From Parahalioglobus pacificus (GTDB lineage: Bacteria > Pseudomonadota > Gammaproteobacteria > Pseudomonadales > Halieaceae): a DNA stretch of 64,000 nucleotides. The stretch is taken from positions 1 to 64,000 of the forward strand of contig NZ_BMYM01000004.1 in assembly GCF_014652275.1 (NCBI RefSeq). Reading direction: 5' to 3'. The position numbers were made by a program, and so were the translations under genes. Below, in pieces: positions 29,556 to 39,476 of the stretch. The notes under the pieces are model-generated. The model did not search any database. It worked only from the letters and a program-made list of their open reading frames with translations, and had not been told where the DNA came from. Position 1 is the stretch's first letter. Each line of letters begins with the position of its first letter.

Positions 29556-30992
29556 CTAGAGGTTTTCCTCCGCAAAAGCTGCCAATCGGGAGCGAACGAT
29601 TCCATTCACATGCATCATGCCCGCATGCGGGTAGGCCTTGGTTTTCTCGACTAGATAGGTGAGGCCTGATGTCAGAGGCGAGATGTACTTATTGTCGATC
29701 TGCGCAAGGTTACCCAACACAACAATCTTGGAGTCTGCCCCCACACGGCTGATCACCGATTTGAGCTGAAACTGGGTTAAGCCCTGACTCTCGTCAATGA
29801 TGATGTAGGCATTGTTGAACGAGCGACCCCGCATGAAGTTCAACGACTTGAATTGAATATTCGCGCGCTCCTTCACGTAGTCGATACTGCCATGGCAGGA
29901 TTCATCCGTGCCGTGCAGTATCTCCAGGTTGTCGTCGAAGGCGGCCAGCCAGGGCGCCATCTTCTCTTCCTCGGTACCCGGCAGGAACCCGATATCCTCC
30001 GCGATCGGTGGCGTCGATCTGGCCACAATGAGTTTGTTGTATTTCTTCTGCTCGAGAATGGCATGTAAACCGTATGACAGCGCCAGCAGGGTTTTGCCCG
30101 AACCGGCGGGTCCTGTCATGACCGTCATGTCTACGCTGTCATCCGCCAGAAGCGCCATCGCCATGGCCTGCTCCAGGTTCCGCGGCGTCAAACCCCAGAA
30201 CTGACGGTGCATCAGGTTGTCGCGGCTGTCGCAGCGCAGGTAGACGAAATCCTGATCCACGCGTTTAACGAAGGCCATGAATTCCTGATCGTCATACAGG
30301 AACATGTTGGGATAGGCCTGCGGCAGCGAACGGCGCGGAATCCGGTGGAGCGTGCAGTCCCCCTCCCTGAGCGTATCGACTTCGGAGATGGTCGACCAGA
30401 AATCACCCTCAATGTGTTCGTAGCCTTTTGCGAGCAGGTCGATATCGTCGAGCACGCGGTCGCGGCGATAGTCTTCAACACGCTGCAGACCTGAACCCTT
30501 GGCCTTGATGCGCATGTTGATATCTTTGGTGACCAGGCAAACAAAGGCCTCCGGGCTTTCCGCCTGCAGCTTCAACGCCACATTGATAATTCGGTTGTCA
30601 TTGGCCTGATCCTGCGTGGCATCCAGAAATGGCACCTCACTGTCATCGGTCAGTAGCTGATCGGGGTAAATCGCCAGGGTCCCCAGCGGGCCCTCGGCCA
30701 CTGACCCGGGCACCTCCACACCGGCCTGAATCTCCTGGGGTGACGCCGCGTCAACGACTTTGTCGATCATGTTAATGGCGATCCGGGCCTCTCGGCTGAC
30801 CGTTTTATCGTGGCGATCTTTAATATGGTCCAGTTCTTCCAGCACGGTCATGGGAATAACGACCTGATGCTCGTTGAAGGCGGTAATAGCGGTGGGGTCA
30901 TGCAGGAGCACGTTCGTATCCAGAACGTAGATTTTCTTAACGACGGGTTTCAGGGTGGTTTTTTCTACGCGCAGGGTAGAGCCTGATTCCAT
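29556..30992 (-). CDS. phoH: PIN-PhoH fusion ATPase/RNase-like protein
   Basis: 478 residues. The PIN domain (about 20-160) has KIYVLDTNVLLHDPTAITAF, EELDHIKD and further conserved Asp residues (VTKDINMRIKA). The PhoH ATPase (about 240-478) has MTGPAGSGKTLLALSYG, RSTPPIAEDIGFLPGTEEEK, YIIIDESQGLTQFQLKSVIS and SKIVVLGNLAQID. This PhoH2/YlaK-type fusion is thought to act as an RNA helicase/RNase, a toxin-like stress protein in some bacteria. The E. coli phoH gene product is the ATPase part only. Nothing nearby looks like a partner antitoxin. Confidence 0.9.
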   Translation of the reverse strand: MESGSTLRVEKTTLKPVVKKIYVLDTNVLLHDPTAITAFNEHQVVIPMTVLEELDHIKDRHDKTVSREARIAINMIDKVVDAASPQEIQAGVEVPGSVAEGPLGTLAIYPDQLLTDDSEVPFLDATQDQANDNRIINVALKLQAESPEAFVCLVTKDINMRIKAKGSGLQRVEDYRRDRVLDDIDLLAKGYEHIEGDFWSTISEVDTLREGDCTLHRIPRRSLPQAYPNMFLYDDQEFMAFVKRVDQDFVYLRCDSRDNLMHRQFWGLTPRNLEQAMAMALLADDSVDMTVMTGPAGSGKTLLALSYGLHAILEQKKYNKLIVARSTPPIAEDIGFLPGTEEEKMAPWLAAFDDNLEILHGTDESCHGSIDYVKERANIQFKSLNFMRGRSFNNAYIIIDESQGLTQFQLKSVISRVGADSKIVVLGNLAQIDNKYISPLTSGLTYLVEKTKAYPHAGMMHVNGIVRSRLAAFAEENL

Positions 30993-31412
30993 AAAGCAAT
31001 CCTCGTGGGGCTGGGGTGTGGGAGCTGTGTGTCTCGATGATGACGCCAGCTAACGGCGTCCGGTCTTGCGATGTCCCCGACTCTGGCGGCCGGCTGGATT
31101 TTAGGGGTTAGGCTGCTCGAGGCCTCAGTCATTGGCGGCCTGATGATTGCGAGGCAGCGTGGGGGCGCCACCGCTAAAATGACCTGTGCGGCAAGCGCTG
31201 GGCGCCTTACTGCACATGGCGAAACCTGTATGAATCAACCGTCCTTCCGTACCTGATTCAACAATTGCACGCCTTGATTATTAAGGCGGCATTGGCGCCG
31301 TGTCAACGCCCTCTGTCTATAAGTTTTGCGCTGCGGTTTTTCGACTGACACGGGATAGTAATTCCGTTAGAGTTACACGCTTGTCTGCCTATTTTTCCAA
31401 GCTGTAACCATC
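30993..31412. other. 420-base intergenic region between divergent phoH and the RNase II gene
   Basis: No credible gene, tRNA or repeat is visible. It holds a candidate phoH promoter (separate entry) and must hold the promoter of the downstream exoribonuclease gene, for which I find no convincing -35/-10 pair. Short GC-rich inverted stretches occur near 31130-31160 but without a pattern I can name. Confidence 0.45.
31277..31306 (-). promoter_or_regulatory. Candidate sigma-70 promoter for phoH
   Basis: On the minus strand TTGACA (31306-31301), an 18-base spacer and AATAAT (31282-31277, five of six matches to TATAAT) point towards phoH, leaving an untranslated leader of roughly 280 bases. The leader length is large, so another promoter nearer the gene may also exist. 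Confidence 0.4.
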
Positions 31413-33401
31413 ATGCTCGACCAGAATGCCCTGACTCAACTCAAGGGCTTGAAAACCCAAATGGAAGCCGAAAAAGAGCGCGCCGAAGCCGTTATCAAAG
31501 GCACTCAGGCGCGCTACGGCTTTGCGGTTCTTGACGATGGTCGCGAGATCTTTGTCCCACCTGATGAGATGCTAAAGGTCTTCCCGGACGACCGGGTCAA
31601 GGTGTGCATCCGCCCGACCAAAGACAACAAAACCGTTGCCGATGTTGAAAAGCTTGTCGACAGCGCCCTGAGCGAGTTCACGGGACGCTGTATACGAAAA
31701 GGCAAAGCCGTCTTCGTCCAGCCCGACCTCAGCAACATGAGCCGGTGGCTGTTCCTACCACCCCACGCGCGTAACGGGGTCAAGGAAGGCGACTACGTTC
31801 GCTGTGCAATCCTGCGCCATCCCATTCGGGACGGTAAACCGCAGGCCAAAATCCTGGAGGTGCTAGGCGATGACAGCACACCCGGCATCGAGAACATGTA
31901 CACCGCCGCCAAATACCAGTTGCCTGGCGAATGGCCAGCTGCCGCACGCAAAGCACTGGATGAGCGCATTGCAAGTTTTAACCCACTGGAAACCGGAGCG
32001 CGCCGCGACCTCACAGATCTTGAGTTTGTGTCCATTGATGCGGCAAGAACGCAGGATATCGACGACGCGCTTTACGCCGATATCAGCAGCGACGGCTGGA
32101 CCCTGTATGTAGCCATTGCCGACCCCACCGCCTACATCACGCCGGACTCGCCCCTGCTGCAAGACATCGCGGCACGGGCAACGTCGGTTTATTTCCACGG
32201 TGACCAGCTACCTATGCTGCCGGAGCCACTGAGCCAGGATACCTGCGCGCTGACAGAGGGTGACGACAGACCTGCTCTGGTGTGCAAAATCTCCGTGAGC
32301 GACGCTGGCGAAGTCGGTGACTTTGAATTCATGGAAGCAACCATTCGCTCCAGAGCGAAGCTGTCGTATTACGCGGTCGACAAATACCTGAATGGTCAGG
32401 CCGATGACCTGATGAGCCACGCCACACCGCTGGAAGCCCTGCTTCAGGTGTATCGGGCGCTGCGCAGCCACCGGGAGACCCGCGAGTTAGTGATGGAAGA
32501 CCGTCGCGAATACCGCTGGGTGCTGGGCGATGACAAGCAAATTGAGTCGGTGGAGCCCAGCGAGAAACTATTGTCACAGCGCCTGGTGGAAGAATGCATG
32601 GTGGCCACCAATCGCTGCGCTGCCAAGTTCCTGGCGAACAATGGCGCCAGCGGCCCGTTCGTAAGACACCCCGGATTCCGCAAGGACCGTATCGAAGAGA
32701 CGCGGAAATTCCTGCAGATGCATGTGCCCGAACTGTTAACACAGGATTTGACGAGCGTAGCGGGCTACCGCGCCATCATGAAAGCGCTGACCGCCAGCGG
32801 GGCCGCCCTGCCCTTACGCTCCATGGTGAACCGCTTGCTCACGCGCGCCGAGTTAAGCACCGAACCGGGTCCGCATATGGGCATGGCCTTGGCCGGTTAC
32901 ACCAATTGCACGTCACCACTGCGCAAGCTGGTTGACTTCATGGTACATCTGCAGATCAAAGCGATTTTGCACAGCCAGCCCGCCAGCCTGTGTCAGGCAG
33001 CAGACACGCAGGCACTGGCTCAAAAGCTCGCTAATTGCCGAGCCGCCACCCAGGAGGCCGAGCGTTGGCTTGCCAGTCGCTACATTAAGCGTCTGGCGGA
33101 CGGTGGCACTACGCGCTTCACTGGCATCGTCGCTCACATTAACAGCTCAGGTTTTACACTGAAGCTGGATGACAACGGGCTGGAAGGGTTGGTCGATCTT
33201 CGAAAGGACCCCGAGAAGTTCAGTTACGACAAGTGGACCGCCAGTCTCACCAGCACCACTCGTCGCTTCCAGTTAGAGCAGACCGTCGAGGTCGACTTCA
33301 AGGGCATAGATGACAGCGGTAATCACACAGTACTGTTTGAACTAGTCCCGGGGTGCGGCCTCAAACCGGCAAAGGTAGAAGCCAAGAAAGCTAGCGAATA
33401 A
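31413..33401 (+). CDS. rnb: RNase II-family 3'-5' exoribonuclease
   Basis: 662 residues, close to RNase II (644) and much shorter than RNase R. Cold-shock-like domains at the N-terminus (YGFAVLDDGREIFVPPDEML) precede the RNB catalytic domain with FVSIDAARTQDIDDALYADI, which keeps all four metal-binding Asp residues, then LYVAIADPTAYITPDSPL. YTNCTSPLRKLVDFMVHLQI is the conserved RNB C-terminal block, and an S1-like domain closes the protein (TRFTGIVAHINSSGFTLKL). It degrades unstructured RNA processively. A short helical insert MEAEKERAEAVIKG precedes the first OB fold. The start is the ATG at 31413. The RNase II name rather than a VacB-like paralogue is my preference from length. Confidence 0.88.
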   Translation: MLDQNALTQLKGLKTQMEAEKERAEAVIKGTQARYGFAVLDDGREIFVPPDEMLKVFPDDRVKVCIRPTKDNKTVADVEKLVDSALSEFTGRCIRKGKAVFVQPDLSNMSRWLFLPPHARNGVKEGDYVRCAILRHPIRDGKPQAKILEVLGDDSTPGIENMYTAAKYQLPGEWPAAARKALDERIASFNPLETGARRDLTDLEFVSIDAARTQDIDDALYADISSDGWTLYVAIADPTAYITPDSPLLQDIAARATSVYFHGDQLPMLPEPLSQDTCALTEGDDRPALVCKISVSDAGEVGDFEFMEATIRSRAKLSYYAVDKYLNGQADDLMSHATPLEALLQVYRALRSHRETRELVMEDRREYRWVLGDDKQIESVEPSEKLLSQRLVEECMVATNRCAAKFLANNGASGPFVRHPGFRKDRIEETRKFLQMHVPELLTQDLTSVAGYRAIMKALTASGAALPLRSMVNRLLTRAELSTEPGPHMGMALAGYTNCTSPLRKLVDFMVHLQIKAILHSQPASLCQAADTQALAQKLANCRAATQEAERWLASRYIKRLADGGTTRFTGIVAHINSSGFTLKLDDNGLEGLVDLRKDPEKFSYDKWTASLTSTTRRFQLEQTVEVDFKGIDDSGNHTVLFELVPGCGLKPAKVEAKKASE

Positions 33402-33403
33402 GT

Positions 33404-33448
33404 CGCAGCATGGCGCGGGGCCAATGCCCTACATGGTGCGTCTCTTTT
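33404..33448 (+). terminator. Candidate terminator after the RNase II gene
   Basis: Two bases past the stop codon CGCAGCATG (33404-33412) can pair with CATGGTGCG (33432-33440) with one mismatch, enclosing an inner GGGC-caat-GCCC helix; TCTCTTTT follows. This fits an intrinsic terminator of moderate strength before the convergent small gene. Confidence 0.5.
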
Positions 33449-33478
33449 GCTAATGCGTATATTGGATGTTTAGCAGAC

Positions 33479-33787
33479 TCACCAACGGCGTGCTGACTGT
33501 GCCCCGGCCGAGTGCATGGGGAACAGGGTTACTGAGCGCGCCATACTGGCTTGGACGCGCGCCACCAGCCCTATCATCTCCCGGACACCCAGTGCTCGCA
33601 GGTACACGCCCATATCCTTTTGGCTATCCAGGCTAACATTGCTGTCGGTACGCCTAAGCGCCTCTATGATCATGAGCTCCTGACCACTGTAGTCGTTAGC
33701 CTCGCCAAAAATCAGCTTGGTGAAGGTGTCTACTATCGCCAGCTCTGTGGGCGCATCCTGCGAAAACTGACCTGTGTAGCGCTTCAT
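33479..33787 (-). CDS. Small conserved-looking protein of unknown function
   Basis: 102 residues from an ATG with CGAGG seven bases upstream (MKRYTGQFSQDAPTELAIVD). An ATG at 33820 with AGGGA upstream is an alternative start, adding MAPQTGPRGTA. The protein is soluble, helical, with no signal peptide, no cysteines and no recognised motif; FTKLIFGEANDYSGQELMII and MGVYLRALGVREMIGLVARV are the best-conserved-looking stretches. It lies alone between the exoribonuclease gene (convergent) and asnS (same strand, but downstream of asnS by about 175 bases). I do not recognise it. Confidence 0.55.
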   Translation of the reverse strand: MKRYTGQFSQDAPTELAIVDTFTKLIFGEANDYSGQELMIIEALRRTDSNVSLDSQKDMGVYLRALGVREMIGLVARVQASMARSVTLFPMHSAGAQSARRW

Positions 33788-33963
33788 TGCTGTGCCTCGC
33801 GGCCCTGTTTGGGGGGCCATCACTGATATCCCTACTTTTAGTATGGGTGATACCTGAGGCTGAACTGTACAAAAAATAGGCAATTTTTCACAAAAACGGC
33901 GGAAAGGCGTGATGAGGGGGCCGAATGGCCGGCTTACAGCCCCCTTGTCGGGCAAAAAACGAC

Positions 33964-35361
<1,398 letters not shown>

Positions 35362-35419
35362 AGGAGAACCCGGTCCTGTCCCATCAAAATGCAGGCGCGG
35401 AGGATACCGAAAGCCCGGA

Positions 35420-35989
35420 TCATCGCGCAATGCGCGTGATCTTTCCGCCCTCAAGGGTAAGGTTGTACATCAGCCCCTTGTTGGAGAAGACAAAGCCAAT
35501 AACGGGGGCCGCCAGCTGCCGCGTATCCAGCTTACCGCCAGCACCTGACTGAATAATGGCAACGCTGCCGTCCACACCGACTTCCCAGCCCTGGCTATTG
35601 CGAAAATTCACCAGCGCCTCATCGGTCATGAACAGTAGCACTTCCGATTTATACTGCGCACCCAGTTGTAAGCCGAAGGAGGCGCCGGCAGTTGCGTAGT
35701 AAGCCACTGGCTCATCATCCACCAGCAGCACGCCCTCGCCATACTGTCCGCCCACGCCGAACCCCATTTTTACAACATCAGGAAACACCAGCACCCCCTT
35801 GGCCTTCCCCAGTAGGTCTTCGGCAGAGGCATTGTGAGCTAAGAGGCGCTCCAGTGCCTGGGCGCTCTTGCTATCGATGGCCTCGCGGGAGTCTGCCATC
35901 GCTGCGGTGCAAACCAGCAGCAGCACGGTGCCTAAGCACAACAACAGCCACCGGCTGGTCACAGGCGAGCTATAGATCAAAGCGCTCAC
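35420..35989 (-). CDS. Ysc84/SYLF-domain exported protein
   Basis: 189 residues. The N-terminal segment [21 protein letters not shown] is a signal peptide. The rest is a SYLF (Ysc84) domain: [80 protein letters not shown] and [18 protein letters not shown]. Bacterial SYLF proteins are periplasmic or outer-membrane associated; the domain binds phosphoinositides in eukaryotes, and the bacterial role is unclear. The start is a GTG that lies inside the 3' end of the upstream reductase gene (20-base overlap), so the two are probably cotranscribed. Confidence 0.85.
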   Translation of the reverse strand: MSALIYSSPVTSRWLLLCLGTVLLLVCTAAMADSREAIDSKSAQALERLLAHNASAEDLLGKAKGVLVFPDVVKMGFGVGGQYGEGVLLVDDEPVAYYATAGASFGLQLGAQYKSEVLLFMTDEALVNFRNSQGWEVGVDGSVAIIQSGAGGKLDTRQLAAPVIGFVFSNKGLMYNLTLEGGKITRIAR

Positions 35990-36929
35990 CCACCAACTGC
36001 TCGCTCAGTGACCACAATTTCTCCGCCGCCTGGGCATCCAAAGCATAAGCCTCCACCCCACCCTCTAACTGGGTTTCCTGCCCGGGTTGGGCCACTTCTC
36101 CGATATGGCAGTCTTCCAGGTACAGACCACCCTGCCCGTCCAACTCGGCCGCCGTGGCTGCCCATACGCTGGTAGCGGCCCCCTGCGGAATCGTCTTGAA
36201 GCGCATTTCCTTGCCTTCGGGCTGGTTACTCATCAGCAAGTCGAAATCGCTCTGATCCATGTAGCGACTGAGTTCCGTCATGATGACGCCCGGATGGACG
36301 GCATAGGCATGGATTCCGCGTTCCGCCAGTCGCGCCTCCAAGGCAACCGTAAACAGGGCATTACAGGTTTTTGATTGTCCGTAGGCTTGCCACTTATCGT
36401 AATCACGCTGCTGGTAATTCGGGTCGTCAAAATCGATGTTCGCAAACCGGTGCCCGGCAGAGCTCAGGTTTACAATCCGTGCATGCGCACCTGCCAGTAA
36501 TGCGGGCATCAGCAAGCAGGTGAGCAGGAAATGCCCAACATGGTTGGTGCCAAACTGCATCTCAAGCCCCTGCGCCGTACGCTGCAAGGGCGGGGCCATC
36601 ACGCCCGCATTATTGATCAACGTGGTAATCGCCGGCAGGCGCGCTATCAGGTCTGCGGCGCAAGCGCGGATCGAATCAAAATCGGCAAGATCTACAATCC
36701 CCGTCTCGATGGTGCCCGCCAGGTCCTCCGCCTGCAGGCCCTCTGCTGCGGCAGCCAGCTTCTTCGCGTCGCGCCCAAGCATGATCACTTTTGCTCCCGC
36801 AGAGGCTAGGGCACGGCTGGTTTCAATACCCAGCCCGGCAGATGCGCCTGTGACCACAGCCGTCATCGCGCTCAAATCTTGCCCGGCCACAATATCTGTG
36901 GTGCTGGTATCGAACCCCAATGTTGCCAT
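35970..36929 (-). CDS. Short-chain dehydrogenase/reductase
   Basis: 319 residues from ATG 36929, although the frame is open to 37244. SDR features: TAVVTGASAGLGIETSRALA (TGxxxGxG cofactor loop), TLINNAGVM, RIVNLSSAGHRF and the YxxxK pair in QAYGQSKTCNALF, which acts together with the Ser of the preceding strand. Length and the HPGVIMTELSRYM segment resemble the retinol-dehydrogenase/WW-domain-oxidoreductase-like SDRs common in marine bacteria. NADP(H) is suggested by the GRDAKKL segment after strand 2, but the substrate cannot be read. It is divergent from the gene at 37020. Confidence 0.88.
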   Translation of the reverse strand: MATLGFDTSTTDIVAGQDLSAMTAVVTGASAGLGIETSRALASAGAKVIMLGRDAKKLAAAAEGLQAEDLAGTIETGIVDLADFDSIRACAADLIARLPAITTLINNAGVMAPPLQRTAQGLEMQFGTNHVGHFLLTCLLMPALLAGAHARIVNLSSAGHRFANIDFDDPNYQQRDYDKWQAYGQSKTCNALFTVALEARLAERGIHAYAVHPGVIMTELSRYMDQSDFDLLMSNQPEGKEMRFKTIPQGAATSVWAATAAELDGQGGLYLEDCHIGEVAQPGQETQLEGGVEAYALDAQAAEKLWSLSEQLVGERFDL

Positions 36930-37019
36930 TCCATTTCTCCAAGGCGATCGCTGACGCTTGACAGCATAGCCCGTTTGAGCGCGAATGTGTGCCACGGTTG
37001 AACCACGGTAATTGGCATA

Positions 37020-37403
37020 ATGAATGACGAGATCGAATTCATGGAGGGCGGTGCCTACTTCAGTCTGGCAACCCGCAAACGCTCCGGAGACTTTGTGCCC
37101 ACACCGGTCTGGTTCGCTCCCGCTGGCGGCAGTTATTACGTGTTTTCGGCCGGCAATGCCGGAAAGGTGAAACGCCTGCGTAACTTCGCGGAGGCCCGGG
37201 TAGCCGCCTGTACCGTGACCGGCAGCCTTACCGGCCCCTGGCATGAAGCTTCCGCTGAGCTGCTAACAGACCCGGCCGACCAATCAACGGCGCTGGCAGC
37301 ATTGCGCAACAAGTACGGTTGGCAGATGACACTGGGGGATGTGTTATCTCACCTCACGGGCAAGTATCGTAAGCGCGCCTACATTCGGGTGACACTAGCC
37401 TAG
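37020..37403 (+). CDS. PPOX-class flavin-dependent protein
   Basis: 127 residues with the split-barrel pattern of the pyridoxamine-phosphate-oxidase-like superfamily: FSLATRKRSGDFVPTPVWFA, YYVFSAGNAGKVKRLRNFAE and VAACTVTGSLTGPWHEASAE. This arrangement (TxR.dG...tPVWf, then aGKvkRLrn, v.vap.d..G) is that of the small F420- or FMN-dependent PPOX reductases. These enzymes handle flavin-linked reduction of various small molecules; the cofactor and substrate here are unknown. It lies divergent from the SDR gene and convergent with the transglutaminase-like lipoprotein gene (3 bases between stops). Confidence 0.83.
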   Translation: MNDEIEFMEGGAYFSLATRKRSGDFVPTPVWFAPAGGSYYVFSAGNAGKVKRLRNFAEARVAACTVTGSLTGPWHEASAELLTDPADQSTALAALRNKYGWQMTLGDVLSHLTGKYRKRAYIRVTLA

Positions 37404-37406
37404 GGC

Positions 37407-38648
37407 TCACTCGTTCACGGTTGCAGCGGCCTCCATTTCACGCTGCACGGCCTCCAGCTGGATGCGGTACCCCTGAACGTCGGTGAGATAGGTAGCCGCC
37501 TTCATGGCCTGCTCAATGTAATCACTGGCCGAAGCCAGATCGCCCAGCTCATAACGAATCAACCCAGCGCCGTACAGTAATTGCGCATCCCCGGGAAGTA
37601 GCTCCAGAGCTTCGTCATAATGACCCCGGGCACTGACCCAGTCGCCACTCTCGGCGGCGGTATCGCCGAGCCAGCTGTGGTAATACGGGTTTGCCTGACG
37701 GTAGCGATCGACGCGATCGACCCAATAACTTCGCTCGGACTCCCGCCCCATTTGATCGTACAGAATCACAAGATTATTCATGGCCGACCGGTCTCCACCG
37801 CTATGCGACAGGGCCCTGAAATAAGCGCGCTCCGCCGCCTCAAACTGGCCGCTTCGCCGGTAGGTTGCGCCCAGATTCACCCATAACTGGCCCATAGCAG
37901 GACTGAGCTGTAGGGCCTTCACTAAATGCAGCCAGGCTGTACTGACTTCATCATTGGACAGGGCGTCCATCGCAAGGTTGTTGTGATAAAGCGCGACGGC
38001 GTCTTCATCCCGCAGGGTGCGCGAGCCAGCTATGTCCTGCGACTCCAATGGGTCAATATCAACCATATAGCGGTCGCCCCGGCGCGTCTTAACCAGCACA
38101 TTGACATGCAGCCGAACCGCCACTCTGTCCCCCATCCGCGTCCACTGGGGTCTGACCTCCAGCCACTGGTAACGGGCATCCAAGCCCGCCTCTCTGGCGA
38201 GGGCCACGAACATATGCGCGTAAGACAGGCAGTTGGCTGAGCCCTGTGCAAACACCTGCTGGGCGCTGCCCTCGGCAAAGGCGTCATAGCGCATATCCAG
38301 AATGCCGGGGCTCTTAACAGCCTGATGGAGGTTTACCAGGCGACCTCTCTCACTGGCCCGTTCACCACTGTAGGTCGCCACGAAACTACGCATGTCATCA
38401 TTCAGCGCCAGCAGATCAGGCGCATCCAGCGTCGCCTCTGCATCTTCCAAGGTGAACAGTTGACCATCAATCTGCAGGGGCTCGACATGACCCAGGGAGG
38501 CCGCGCCAAAGGGATGACCGGCACAACCGGCGAGCAGCACAAACAGACTCAACGCGACCGCCTGTGCGGCCCGCGGGTTTACCCTAAAGGGCTCTGCATG
38601 GCGCGCCTTGGTAGACCACGCCAGCATTGACTGCAGCGTCGCGTGCAT
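37407..38648 (-). CDS. Lipoprotein with transglutaminase-like and TPR domains
   Basis: 413 residues from an ATG with GAGG eight bases upstream. After a long basic leader, AVALSLFVLLAGC gives a lipobox with Cys at about residue 42. A transglutaminase-like core follows (about 110-215): GSANCLSYAHMFVALAREAG holds the putative nucleophilic Cys, HVNVLVKTRRGDRYMVDIDP the likely His and Asp. The C-terminal half has TPR repeats (AWLHLVKALQLSPAMGQLWV, GQFEAAERAYFRALSH, ARGHYDEALELLPGDAQLLY). Predicted to sit on the inner face of the outer membrane or on the inner membrane. Similar transglutaminase-TPR exported proteins exist in many marine gammaproteobacteria, without a settled function. Confidence 0.8.
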   Translation of the reverse strand: MHATLQSMLAWSTKARHAEPFRVNPRAAQAVALSLFVLLAGCAGHPFGAASLGHVEPLQIDGQLFTLEDAEATLDAPDLLALNDDMRSFVATYSGERASERGRLVNLHQAVKSPGILDMRYDAFAEGSAQQVFAQGSANCLSYAHMFVALAREAGLDARYQWLEVRPQWTRMGDRVAVRLHVNVLVKTRRGDRYMVDIDPLESQDIAGSRTLRDEDAVALYHNNLAMDALSNDEVSTAWLHLVKALQLSPAMGQLWVNLGATYRRSGQFEAAERAYFRALSHSGGDRSAMNNLVILYDQMGRESERSYWVDRVDRYRQANPYYHSWLGDTAAESGDWVSARGHYDEALELLPGDAQLLYGAGLIRYELGDLASASDYIEQAMKAATYLTDVQGYRIQLEAVQREMEAAATVNE

Positions 38649-38725
38649 TGCTCGTGCCTCAGCATCTCAATATGCCGACGACACCAGTATAGCGGGTTAA
38701 CCCGCCGGTCATCAGGGTAGCGGCG

Positions 38726-39199
38726 TCAGCCGAACTGTTGCTGGCAGAACTCTGCGGCGAGGCGCTCCAGGAAAACCACATCATCAGCATCAAAGCGCTC
38801 GGGCGTGGGGCTATCCACATCCAGCACCCCCACAATGCGCTCACCATCGCGCAGCGGTACTACAACCTCAGAGCGGGAGCGTATATCACAGGCGATGTGC
38901 CCGGGGAATGCGTGCACGTCGGGGACACATTGGGTGACCCCCGTTTCTACCACGGTTCCACAGACACCGCGCCCTATCGGGATGCGCACGCAGGCTGGCC
39001 TACCCTGAAAGGGGCCAAGGACTAACTCATCTCCCTTGAGGAAATAAAAGCCCAGCCAATTGATATCCGATAACTGCTCGGCCACCAGTGCAGAGAAGTT
39101 CGCAGCATTGGCGACCAGATCGGTCTCGCCTGCCATCAGCCCACGCAATGCGGACAGCGTGTCGTCAAGACTCATCGGGTGCTCACTGGCCTGAAACAT
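38726..39199 (-). CDS. msrC: GAF-domain free methionine-(R)-sulfoxide reductase
   Basis: 157 residues. The GAF fold with ALVAEQLSDINWLGFYFL, LVLGPFQGRPACVRIPIGRG, GVCGTVVETG and HIACDIRSRSEVVVPL carries three cysteines (in PACV, GVCG and IACD) at the positions used by fRMsr enzymes for catalysis and disulfide relay. SEVVVPLRDGERIVGVLDVD and a C-terminal FLERLAAEFCQQQ helix complete the family pattern. It reduces free methionine-R-sulfoxide during oxidative stress. The start ATG at 39199 has AGGAGA upstream. Confidence 0.9.
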   Translation of the reverse strand: MFQASEHPMSLDDTLSALRGLMAGETDLVANAANFSALVAEQLSDINWLGFYFLKGDELVLGPFQGRPACVRIPIGRGVCGTVVETGVTQCVPDVHAFPGHIACDIRSRSEVVVPLRDGERIVGVLDVDSPTPERFDADDVVFLERLAAEFCQQQFG

Positions 39200-39300
39200 T
39201 CATCTCTCCTATTGGGTGGATTTGATACACAGCAATGCGGCAACTCCTGTGCTGATACAGGATGCACAGGCGCAAACAAACTAACAATGAGGAGCACAAC

Positions 39301-39432
39301 ATGACACAGCACATACTGGAACAGGACACGCTGGAAGACCGACAGACCTCGCAGCGCCTGGGTATCGTTATCGCGGGGTTCGTTGTGGCTACCGCCGTTA
39401 TGGCCGTCATCATCACGGCGGTAATGGGCTAA
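39301..39432 (+). CDS. 43-residue single-span membrane protein
   Basis: The ATG is preceded by a strong Shine-Dalgarno sequence (AGGAG, seven bases away). The product is a polar N-terminus of 24 residues (MTQHILEQDTLEDRQTSQRL) followed by one hydrophobic helix (GIVIAGFVVATAVMAVIITAV) ending the protein. This is the layout of small regulatory or structural membrane proteins. It is too short for common gene callers. It lies alone between msrC (divergent, about 100 bases) and cysH (convergent). I do not recognise a family. The ribosome binding site plus clean hydrophobic helix make it likely real. Confidence 0.65.
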   Translation: MTQHILEQDTLEDRQTSQRLGIVIAGFVVATAVMAVIITAVMG

Positions 39433-39458
39433 GCCTTACTGTCCCAAACCGAATGACG

Positions 39459-39476
39459 CTGCGGCTCAGGCCGCAG
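39459..39476. terminator. Inverted repeat at the convergent ends of the small membrane gene and cysH
   Basis: CTGCGGC-TCAG-GCCGCAG forms a 7-bp stem with a four-base loop, spanning the cysH stop codon and lying 27 bases past the small gene's stop. There is no T tract in either direction, so it may only stabilise 3' ends. Confidence 0.3.

Noticed and set aside
29529-29559. Direct repeat GCAAGCGCTAG at the convergent ends of the exported-protein gene and phoH
   Set aside because: Two copies of 11 bases, each containing a stop codon; the possible hairpin is only six pairs with a long loop and no T tract, so chance is the simpler reading.
30993-31412. tRNA or small RNA gene in the largest intergenic region
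   Set aside because: No cloverleaf, CCA end or strong hairpin plus T tract was found.
36930-37244. N-terminal extension of the short-chain dehydrogenase (frame open to 37244)
   Set aside because: The extra 105 residues have no family-like sequence, and the segment overlaps the divergent PPOX gene at 37020; the ATG at 36929 starts the standard domain.
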